A model generated the notes under the pieces. That model had not been told where the DNA came from. It worked only from the letters and a program-made list of their open reading frames with translations, and made no database searches. Shown here piece after piece: positions 14,851 through 21,183 of a stretch of DNA of 21,183 bases. Location: positions 1 to 21,183 of the forward strand of contig CAZOEL010000103.1 of assembly GCA_964578835.1 (NCBI GenBank), written 5' to 3'. The first letter of the stretch is position 1, and the number at the start of each line of letters is the position of its first letter. The stretch is from CAZOEL01 sp964578835 (GTDB taxonomy: Bacteria > Desulfobacterota > Syntrophobacteria > Syntrophobacterales > Syntrophobacteraceae). The position numbers and the translations under genes were made by a program.

Positions 14851-14872
14851 CCGCCGCCCACGAGGGCGGCGG
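14851..14872 (-). terminator. GC hairpin after sulfatase stop
   Basis: CCGCCGCCC (14851-14859) pairs perfectly with GGGCGGCGG (14864-14872) around a 4-base loop, starting 18 bases after the sulfatase stop on the minus strand. No T tract follows, so it may be a factor-dependent terminator or an mRNA-stabilising 3' hairpin. Confidence 0.5.
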
Positions 14873-14890
14873 ACCAACAACGGATCGTAA

Positions 14891-16447
14891 TTACTTCCCA
14901 CCTATTGCGGACTCGATCTGTTTCTGGATTTTCTCCAGGTTGAACGAACCCGGCGTCTGGCTGGGCGGATAATCCTTCATGGTCATGAGGAAATTGGCAG
15001 CCAGTCCTTGTAGCGGGACGATCACGAATGCCCGGTCGAGGAACCAGTCGTTGTAGGTATTCGAATTGTGCTGGGCGCGCTCGAACGGGTCACGCCGCAG
15101 ATTGAACAGGAGCGGGACGCGCAACTCGACAAACGGCTCGCGCCAGACGCCAAAGGCTTCGCCCCGGTTTTCGAGGAACACGACTTTCCAATCGCTGTAA
15201 CGCATGGCGACAATCTGTCCGTCATCATTGACGTATATGAACTCCTTGCGCGGCGACTCCTTTACCTTGCCGGTAAAATAGTCGAGCTGGTTATAGCCAT
15301 CGACATAATTCCGGTACCTGCGACCATTCAGCTCAATCCCCTTGCTCAGCTTGCCCTTGATCTCGGGGTCACCTGCAACGGCAGAAAAGGTGGGCAGCCA
15401 GTCCTCGTGCGAAACGATGCCGTTGAGAGTCTCGCCTGCTGGGAAGTGGCCGGGCCAGCGGACGAAGGCCGGGACACGGTAGGCGCCCTCCCAGTTCGAG
15501 TTCTTCTCACTGCGAAAGGGCATGGTGCCGGCATCGGGCCAGGTGTTGTAGTGTGGCCCGTTATCGGTTGAGTAAAACACGATGGTGTTGTTGGCAATGC
15601 CGAGCTCGTCGAGCAGCTTGAGCAACTGGCCGATATGCATGTCGTGTTCTACCATGCCATCGCTGTATTCGTCCTGGCCCGAGATCCCACGGTGTTCCGC
15701 CTTCACGTGCGTGCGGAAGTGCATACGTGTGCCGTTCCACCAGCAGAAGAATGGCTTGCCTGCCTTGTGTTGGCGCTGGATGAAATCCTTGGCGGCGGCG
15801 AGAGTTTCCTCGTCCACCGTCTCCATGCGCTTCTTGGTCAGTGGGCCGGTGTCCTCGATCCTCTGCGTACCGTCGGGGTTTGCCCAAGAATGGATCACGC
15901 CGCGCGGAGCATACTTCTTTCGAAACTCAGGGTCCCTCGGGTAGTCCAGGTTCTCCGGTTCCTCCTGGGCATTGAGGTGGTAGAGATTGCCCAGAAACTC
16001 GTCGAAGCCGTGCATCGTGGGCAGGTGTTCATCCCGATCGCCCTGATGGTTCTTGCCGAACTGGCCGGTCGCGTAGCCTTGGCTCTTCATGACCGTGGCG
16101 ATAGTGACGTCCGTCTTCTGCCAACCTTCTTTTGCGCCGGGAAGGCCGACCTTAGTCATGCCAGTTCGGACGGGCGCGTTTCCGCCAAGGAAAGCCGCGC
16201 GACCCGCAGTGCAGCTTTGCTGGCCGTAATAGTCAGTAAAGGAGAGACCCTCCTTCGCGATGCGGTCGATATTCGGCGTCTTGTAGCCCATCATGCCCCG
16301 GTTGTTGAAGCTGATGTTCCAGGTGCCGATATCATCGCCCCAGATAACCAGGATGTTGGGTTTCTGCCCCGCGGCCTGGGCGTTGGCCACTCCACTGAAA
16401 AGCATCAGGACCGCCAGTGCCATGAATGCCTGTTTGATCAACTTCAT
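14891..16447 (-). CDS. secreted arylsulfatase-like sulfatase (Cys-type, CTAGR motif)
   Basis: This 518-residue protein has a signal peptide cleaved after ANA (residue 23) and AGGGAG before the ATG. The metal site includes D38-D39 (NILVIWGDD) and D295-N296 (STDNGPH). K132 and H134 (FGKNHQGD), H243 and K315 fit the sulfate-binding set. C79 in QQSCTAGRAAF is the residue to be converted to formylglycine; the motif is C-x-A-x-R rather than the commonest C-x-P-x-R. It should hydrolyse sulfate esters in the periplasm or outside the cell. No formylglycine-generating enzyme or anaerobic sulfatase maturase is in the window, so maturation must be encoded elsewhere. It lies 30 bases downstream of the DUF3313 lipoprotein gene in the same direction. 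Confidence 0.88.
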   Translation of the reverse strand: MKLIKQAFMALAVLMLFSGVANAQAAGQKPNILVIWGDDIGTWNISFNNRGMMGYKTPNIDRIAKEGLSFTDYYGQQSCTAGRAAFLGGNAPVRTGMTKVGLPGAKEGWQKTDVTIATVMKSQGYATGQFGKNHQGDRDEHLPTMHGFDEFLGNLYHLNAQEEPENLDYPRDPEFRKKYAPRGVIHSWANPDGTQRIEDTGPLTKKRMETVDEETLAAAKDFIQRQHKAGKPFFCWWNGTRMHFRTHVKAEHRGISGQDEYSDGMVEHDMHIGQLLKLLDELGIANNTIVFYSTDNGPHYNTWPDAGTMPFRSEKNSNWEGAYRVPAFVRWPGHFPAGETLNGIVSHEDWLPTFSAVAGDPEIKGKLSKGIELNGRRYRNYVDGYNQLDYFTGKVKESPRKEFIYVNDDGQIVAMRYSDWKVVFLENRGEAFGVWREPFVELRVPLLFNLRRDPFERAQHNSNTYNDWFLDRAFVIVPLQGLAANFLMTMKDYPPSQTPGSFNLEKIQKQIESAIGGK

Positions 16448-16476
16448 ACCTATCTCCCTCTGATTTTTCCCCTGCT

Positions 16477-17223
16477 CTACCAGGGCTTCAGTGTGAATGG
16501 AGAGGAATCCTTGACAGTCTCACCCGGCCTCTTGTTCGCTATCTGCACAAACTGGTCGGCCCACTCATCGATAATGACGTTTGCCTCCCCGTACCAGGTG
16601 AGCGCTCTGAGGTTTACGGGGGCAACCTTGCCCTGTTCCCGGTCGGCCATCATGGCCAAAACATTTCCCGTTCCCGTGTCATTGATTTTTGCCTCGAACG
16701 CGACCGTGGCCTTGGCGCCTGATTCCTTTGCCGCTGCCTGAACCGCCACTCCGGAACCGTAAGGAGCCGCAATGGACATGGCTTCCAGAACGGGATTGCT
16801 TGGCGCCAATTCCGTGATGGCCAGTTCAAGGGTCAAGGAGCCTGGCTGCGGCGCCGGCACGACTTGAAAGCGGTTCTTGGAGTCCGTTCTAAAAGCCTCC
16901 TTGAACTTGTCCTGCATGTATTGGGCGATGTTTCGTGCGTCCCTCTCCATGTCTTCGCGGCGAAAATTCTTTTGCCACCAGTTTGCCTCCAGAAGGTATT
17001 CCGTGTTCACGTCTTTGATATAGATGGTCTTGTACTGATTCCAGTCCACCCCCGCTTTCACCCATACCTTCTGGAAGGGCAGGTCGGCTCGTTTCGACAT
17101 CTCATCCATAGGAACAAACCCGGCCCCCTTGGATGGCTCCGCTTTCATCGACTGACAGCCGCTCAGGCCAATGCTCACCATGACAACGACAACAAGGGCG
17201 CCCCCCAACCATCTCCTGTTCAT
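16477..17223 (-). CDS. DUF3313 family lipoprotein
   Basis: This is a 248-residue lipoprotein. The ATG at 17223 follows AAAGGAAAAGAGAA and starts a signal peptide with lipobox LSGC (Cys23). An upstream in-frame ATG at 17298 would put a highly charged segment before it. The mature protein has the DUF3313 pattern: DWNQYKTIYIKDV, the PGSLTLELAITEL strand, a GSG-containing variable region, then FEAKINDTGTGNVLAMMADR and a conserved WADQF near the end. DUF3313 proteins are surface or periplasmic lipoproteins of unknown role. The gene is 100 bases after the patatin-like lipoprotein and 30 bases before the sulfatase, so it is likely part of one envelope operon. Confidence 0.8.
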   Translation of the reverse strand: MNRRWLGGALVVVVMVSIGLSGCQSMKAEPSKGAGFVPMDEMSKRADLPFQKVWVKAGVDWNQYKTIYIKDVNTEYLLEANWWQKNFRREDMERDARNIAQYMQDKFKEAFRTDSKNRFQVVPAPQPGSLTLELAITELAPSNPVLEAMSIAAPYGSGVAVQAAAKESGAKATVAFEAKINDTGTGNVLAMMADREQGKVAPVNLRALTWYGEANVIIDEWADQFVQIANKRPGETVKDSSPFTLKPW

Positions 17224-17323
17224 TTCTCTTTTCCTTTCCAATCTCTTAGTCAACAGACGTTTACTCGCTTCACCTTTCGACCACATGGCCATCTTCATCC
17301 TTTTCAGCCTGCTTACTCGCGCG

Positions 17324-18733
17324 TTATCGAAGCTCTCGAATCAGCCGCTGGAATTCGCCGGATTCTAAGAGAATCCGGCGGGCGGCGCCCTTCAGTTTCT
17401 CCACTTCCTCCGGATTGAGCACAAATGAGGTGGGAAGCCTTTTCAAAAAGCTGCGCTCGGCTTCATCCTCCAGTGCGTCGAACCGTACTTGCACAAGGTA
17501 GAACTCTATGTCTCCACAGGAGCCAGGTTCCATGGAGACAGGCTGTGAGCCGCACCGCCCCCTGCGGATCTCCTCGGCCCATCGAGGGAAGCTCTCACTC
17601 AGGAGTGCAGCCGTCTCCCTGTTGTACCGCTCGATGGCGATGGACGAGTACGAATCGAGCATGGCGCCAAAAGGGGGAATCTTTTCCCACCTGTCCCACT
17701 TGTCATCACTTTCGGTTTCGGCATTCACCACCACGAAGACCACTTTGTGTACGTTTTCTATCCTGGCTGCTTTCAAAGTAGTCCAGGGATCGCCCAGCAG
17801 CGTTACTCGCTCCAGGAGGGCTCGAAGGCCCAAGTTGTCGGCAACCCCTCCATCCACCAGGTGTATGTAGGGCTTCTTCTTGGAATCCAGGAAAGGCTGC
17901 ATGTTATTGGCAAGGTCGAAACGGCGTGAGGTGACGTCCCTGGGCGGCGTCATGGCCTGCGCCAGCGCCTCCGGCATCTGGTAGCTGCACTGGCCGGCAT
18001 AGTTGCGTACCGTGATAGGACTCAGCAGTAAGGGCACAGCCGATGAAGCGGCACACGCCCTGGCAACGGGAAAGGTGGACAGGTCCGCGCAGATGACGTC
18101 GAACATATTCTGATTGAAGGAGAACCGGGTTCCATGAACCATGTCCGTGGCGTTGATGACGATCATTGGCGCTTTCCGGGCGAGCAGATCGCCAAAGGTC
18201 TTCCCCTCGAAGACGTACTTGTCGTAGTAATCCGCAGCCAAGTCACTGCGATCATAATACGCTGAGAAAAGCTTACCCCAGTTGATGGGGTTGAAGAGTG
18301 TGGCACGGGTGAGCTCGCCCTGGATGTCCTTCTTCAAGAACTCGGCTTCAAAATCCTCGAAGATTCGATCCCGGAAGAGGCCATAATAGGCCGCCGTGAA
18401 GCTCCCTCCGGATACGCCTGAGATCCAGTCCACTTCGTCCAACAATCGCCGTTCCCTGCCGCGGGTGAGGATCTTGGTGTCCCGGAGTGCTTCCAACACG
18501 CCATATGAGAAGGCTGCGGCACGGGTCCCCCCGCCTGAAAACGTGAGCAGGAGAAGCAGCTCGTAGTCGTTTGCAGGATCGACCAGGCTGCCGGGCCGAT
18601 AGCCTGCCTCAGAGTCTGCCTGCTTCAAAGACTCGTTGATGGGATAATGGGCGCAGCCTGCTGTCGCAATGAGGATGATCAGCCCCCAAACGCTGGGCAG
18701 GTAAGAATCGCGGACACAACGCGCAACGTTCAT
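17324..18733 (-). CDS. patatin-like phospholipase lipoprotein
   Basis: This is a 469-residue lipoprotein with a hydrophobic leader and candidate lipobox TAGC (Cys27). The patatin elements are complete: oxyanion loop SGGGTRAAAF (residues 66-75), nucleophile S108 in GVSGGSF, and the dyad aspartate D294 in LVDGGVADN. Patatin enzymes are Ser-Asp acyl hydrolases acting on lipids. The lipid anchor puts this one in the periplasm or on the outer membrane. The C-terminal 150 residues are an accessory region with cysteines (RCGSQ, GSCGDIEF) that could pair. AAGGAG lies upstream of the start. It begins 28 bases after the cytochrome gene and is probably cotranscribed with it. The physiological lipid is unknown. 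Confidence 0.85.
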   Translation of the reverse strand: MNVARCVRDSYLPSVWGLIILIATAGCAHYPINESLKQADSEAGYRPGSLVDPANDYELLLLLTFSGGGTRAAAFSYGVLEALRDTKILTRGRERRLLDEVDWISGVSGGSFTAAYYGLFRDRIFEDFEAEFLKKDIQGELTRATLFNPINWGKLFSAYYDRSDLAADYYDKYVFEGKTFGDLLARKAPMIVINATDMVHGTRFSFNQNMFDVICADLSTFPVARACAASSAVPLLLSPITVRNYAGQCSYQMPEALAQAMTPPRDVTSRRFDLANNMQPFLDSKKKPYIHLVDGGVADNLGLRALLERVTLLGDPWTTLKAARIENVHKVVFVVVNAETESDDKWDRWEKIPPFGAMLDSYSSIAIERYNRETAALLSESFPRWAEEIRRGRCGSQPVSMEPGSCGDIEFYLVQVRFDALEDEAERSFLKRLPTSFVLNPEEVEKLKGAARRILLESGEFQRLIRELR

Positions 18734-18760
18734 TGACCTTTTCTCCTTGCCGATTCCACA

Positions 18761-21094
18761 CTATGGCCTCTTGTCCTTTTTCGATATTTCACCGAGAAGC
18801 AACGCGGCATCTTTGTACCCTGGATGCTGCTTCATGATCGCAGTCAACACCCTGACCGCCTCGTCGCTTTCACCCTTCTGGTTGAGATAGAAAGCAAGCG
18901 TATAGGCATATTCGGGGCTTTGGGGGCTGAGCTCGGCTGCCTTACGGCACCAGGACACGGCTTCGTTGATGCGATCTGTCGAGGTAATGATGCAGAGGTT
19001 ATACGCCGCCTGCGCCATCTGGGGATCGGCTTCCAGGGCCTTCCTGAGGTACCGCTCCGCCCCTTTTGGATCACTCTGCTCGGCCTTCAGGAGGCCCATG
19101 TTGAAGTTGGCCGCGGCATTGTCGGGCGCCGCCTTCAGAGCCCTTTGCAGGAGCTCGTCCGCTTTCCGGTTCTCTCCCATGCGCGCAAAGGCCATAGATT
19201 CGTTGACCATGGCCAGCACCGCACGCGGTTCAATCTTCAGCGCCGTGTCATAGGAGGCGACGGCCTCTTTGAAGTCCCCGCGGTCCATATGATAGTTGCC
19301 CAGATTGTAATGGGATTCCCACTGATCAGGGCGAGAGAGGATGGAGACGAGGAGCTCCTCGTTTGCTGCTGCGACGGTTCCTTTTTGGGCATCGTCCAGA
19401 GGGAGGTTATGGTATCCCGCAAGAGACGCAGCAGCCCGGACACGAACCAGGCGGTAGTCATCGCCTGCCGCAGTTACAAGGGCCTGAACGGCTTCTCTCG
19501 TGGGTACTTGTTGCAAGGCTGCGGCCGCAGCGGCGCGCACCAGGGGTGAGGGGTCCCTGACGGCACCGAGCAGCACCGGAACAACGCGCGGGTCCCCGGA
19601 AGACACAACCATGCGGATGAGCGACGTCGCAAAGATCTCGTCTCGATCTTTGCCCGCCACATAGCTCAGCATCTCCGGCAGCTTGGACCAGTCCCGTTTG
19701 CGCGCGGCGTCAACAAGCGAGGCGCGTTTCAGCACCGGCGCCTGGTAATCCCGCGTGCGCCACTCGCGCACATACTTGTCGGCCCAGGCGGCGTCTTTGT
19801 CTGTATGGCACACATTGCACGCATTGGGCGACTTGTAGGCCGCAGTCGCAGCAGGAGTTGGTGGAAGCATCGAATGATCCGTCCGGTTCATTCGGGCAAA
19901 GGAGGTCATGGGCATGTGGCACGAGATGCACTGGTTCCCGGTGCTCCCTTCCTGATGATGAGTGTGTGCCGTTGCGTTCTTCACATTCTTCTCGTGACAC
20001 GGCATACAGGCGTCGTTGGCCTTTTCCGCGGTCTTGAACCGGTAGCGGCCGCTCGAGGTGTGGCACGTGACGCAATGGAGCTTCCCGGCCCTGGCGCACG
20101 GGCTCATCATCCAGGAGGTGTAGGTGTAGTTCTCCCCCAGGTCCCGGCCGTCGGGGTAGAAGTCGGGGTCCTCCAGTGTTGCCATATCGAAGTGGTCGAA
20201 AAAGCGCTCTCCCGGTGTGAAAGTGGCGGTGACCGGAGACATCTTGGCATGACAGATGGAGCAGGCGGCGTTCTTTTGCTCCGGGGTAAAGCCCTTCCAG
20301 CTGATAATCTTGATGTCTTCGGGCTTCTGCCCTTTGGTGGCTTCCCGAAAGACCCGGTTGTGCTCCGCCGATGGACCGTGGCATGCCTCGCAGTTTATGC
20401 CCGGCTCAGCCCATGTGGTTGTATACGTATCGGTCTTGAGATCATAACTCGATGTGAGCTGGCTTACGTGACAGCCATGGCAGGAGGTGTTGAAAGTGTA
20501 GGCAGGGTCTTTCCAATCCACCTGCTGCCCCGTTTGGCCTCCGGGGAAGTGGCGGATACCGCTGGCCGCGGTGTCGAACCACTCTTTCTTCCGTGCATCA
20601 TAGGCGACGGGGAGAGTCTGCAGGCGTCCCTTCTCCTGTGGTGTCAGGAAATAGTAAACATTTTTTCCGCCCAGAACGTGCTCGATCCGGTATTTCTTTT
20701 CCCCGCCGGCTCCCCGTTCGAGCACGAAACCGCCTGAATCGGATATGTCGGCCCGGTATGTGGACTTCCCAATCTCGATCCCGCTTCCCTGGGCTGTGAG
20801 CTCGTTTCGAGCAAATTCAGAAGTGTAAGGCTGCATGGCAAGTCCATGCCTGGATGTGGACCAGAGCTGATAGAACTTCTCATGGCATTCCCGACAGCTC
20901 ACAGAACCGGCATACCCTTCGGATTTCAGCGCAGCCGGGTTCTCGGCCGCGAGCACCGCACCGGGTCGAAAACCTGCCAACAAAGAGGTTGTCACTACCA
21001 GCAGGGCAATGATAATCAGCCCTGGCGCGAAATTGAGCTTCCGTCTGCAGGGCCTGCCTGTTTCGAAGGATTTCATCATGCCGCCTTCACACAT
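18761..21094 (-). CDS. 8-heme c-type cytochrome with HEAT and TPR repeats
   Basis: This 777-residue exported protein has a leader or anchor segment (residues 24-41) with probable cleavage near VLAA (residue 50). Eight CXXCH motifs, at C67, C205, C235, C278, C341, C363, C389 and C426, should bind eight c-type hemes. The arrangement (CRECHEKF early, then CHGCH, CEACHGPSAEH, CISCHMP) resembles the cytochrome c554 group of multiheme proteins. Residues about 485-575 look like HEAT-type repeats (VVPVLLGAVRDPSPLVRAAA). Five TPR units follow between 592 and 759 (HYNLGNYHMDRGDFKEAVAS). It is probably a periplasmic electron-transfer or redox protein docking to partners through the repeats; no substrate can be assigned. 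The start at 21094 has AGGAG seven bases upstream; ATGs at residues 6 and 7 are alternatives. Confidence 0.87.
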   Translation of the reverse strand: MCEGGMMKSFETGRPCRRKLNFAPGLIIIALLVVTTSLLAGFRPGAVLAAENPAALKSEGYAGSVSCRECHEKFYQLWSTSRHGLAMQPYTSEFARNELTAQGSGIEIGKSTYRADISDSGGFVLERGAGGEKKYRIEHVLGGKNVYYFLTPQEKGRLQTLPVAYDARKKEWFDTAASGIRHFPGGQTGQQVDWKDPAYTFNTSCHGCHVSQLTSSYDLKTDTYTTTWAEPGINCEACHGPSAEHNRVFREATKGQKPEDIKIISWKGFTPEQKNAACSICHAKMSPVTATFTPGERFFDHFDMATLEDPDFYPDGRDLGENYTYTSWMMSPCARAGKLHCVTCHTSSGRYRFKTAEKANDACMPCHEKNVKNATAHTHHQEGSTGNQCISCHMPMTSFARMNRTDHSMLPPTPAATAAYKSPNACNVCHTDKDAAWADKYVREWRTRDYQAPVLKRASLVDAARKRDWSKLPEMLSYVAGKDRDEIFATSLIRMVVSSGDPRVVPVLLGAVRDPSPLVRAAAAAALQQVPTREAVQALVTAAGDDYRLVRVRAAASLAGYHNLPLDDAQKGTVAAANEELLVSILSRPDQWESHYNLGNYHMDRGDFKEAVASYDTALKIEPRAVLAMVNESMAFARMGENRKADELLQRALKAAPDNAAANFNMGLLKAEQSDPKGAERYLRKALEADPQMAQAAYNLCIITSTDRINEAVSWCRKAAELSPQSPEYAYTLAFYLNQKGESDEAVRVLTAIMKQHPGYKDAALLLGEISKKDKRP

Positions 21095-21183
21095 GTGGTC
21101 TCTCCTGTCATGCGTTCTCCCGTAGCCTCTAGTACAGCTACGCGGAAGTCCCGCGCCAGTTCCGAAGTGCGGGCCGAAGGGTG
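21095..21183 (-). promoter_or_regulatory. leader region of the cytochrome gene, window edge
   Basis: On the minus strand this short leader holds a hairpin, CGTAGC (21137-21142 region) with GCTACG (21121-21126 region). It also holds a possible 11-codon reading frame (MTGETTCVKAA) starting at 21111, whose stop overlaps the internal ATG at residue 6 of the cytochrome. The promoter itself is not identifiable and may lie outside the window. Confidence 0.3.

Noticed and set aside
14628..14861. 77-codon minus-strand frame between the sulfatase and DUF1254 genes
   Set aside because: Most of it lies within the palindromic element, and its translation is what the inverted repeats dictate.
15635..16741. 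368-codon plus-strand open frame across the sulfatase and DUF3313 genes
   Set aside because: It spans two oppositely oriented genes with clear signal peptides and catalytic motifs, and lacks a ribosome site or domain pattern.

Overview
The window looks like a chromosomal segment of a GC-rich anaerobic or metabolically versatile proteobacterium. A deltaproteobacterial (Desulfobacterota or syntroph-like) host is the best guess. The hints are a LivG/LivF transporter pair followed by a fatty-acid-type acyl-CoA ligase, a large periplasmic 8-heme cytochrome c fused to HEAT and TPR repeats, and an atypical PEP-synthase-like protein. This assignment is inference from gene content; no rRNA or other taxonomic marker is present.

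Layout. (1) 1-3220, plus strand: the end of a branched-chain-amino-acid-type ABC transporter operon (partial LivG-like, then LivF-like, overlapping by 4 bases), then an AMP-forming acyl-CoA ligase, closed by a strong intrinsic terminator at 3184-3220. (2) 3380-10120, plus strand: a small PH-like hypothetical protein, then chrB (chromate-responsive protein, with a frameshift near its 3' end), an MFS transporter, an HD-domain phosphohydrolase overlapping it by 4 bases, and a 1058-residue protein. That last protein has PEP-synthase ATP-grasp and phosphohistidine domains, no PEP barrel, an unrecognised middle region and a possible beta-sandwich C-terminus. A 71-bp inverted remnant of a second HD gene lies upstream of chrB. 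(3) 10121-11933: an accessory island with a truncated addiction-module antitoxin (minus), imperfect repeats, an intact antitoxin/PemK-MazF toxin pair (plus) and the tail of a probable DUF429 gene (minus). (4) 11934-21094, all minus strand and therefore read right to left: 8-heme cytochrome/TPR protein, patatin-like lipoprotein, DUF3313 lipoprotein, secreted sulfatase, then a 172-bp palindromic MITE-like element and a GC hairpin, then a secreted DUF1254/DUF1214 protein and a MetA/SphA-type outer-membrane protein.

How the genes may work together. Block 1 probably imports and activates an organic or fatty acid. Block 2 pairs a ChrB sensor with an MFS pump instead of the usual ChrA, followed by two nucleotide- or phosphate-handling proteins, and may be an unconventional oxyanion or stress-response unit. 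Block 4 consists entirely of predicted exported, lipidated or outer-membrane proteins. This suggests a cell-envelope pathway that removes sulfate or acyl groups from an external substrate, with possible periplasmic electron transfer. The joint functions of blocks 2 and 4 are inferred from gene order only.
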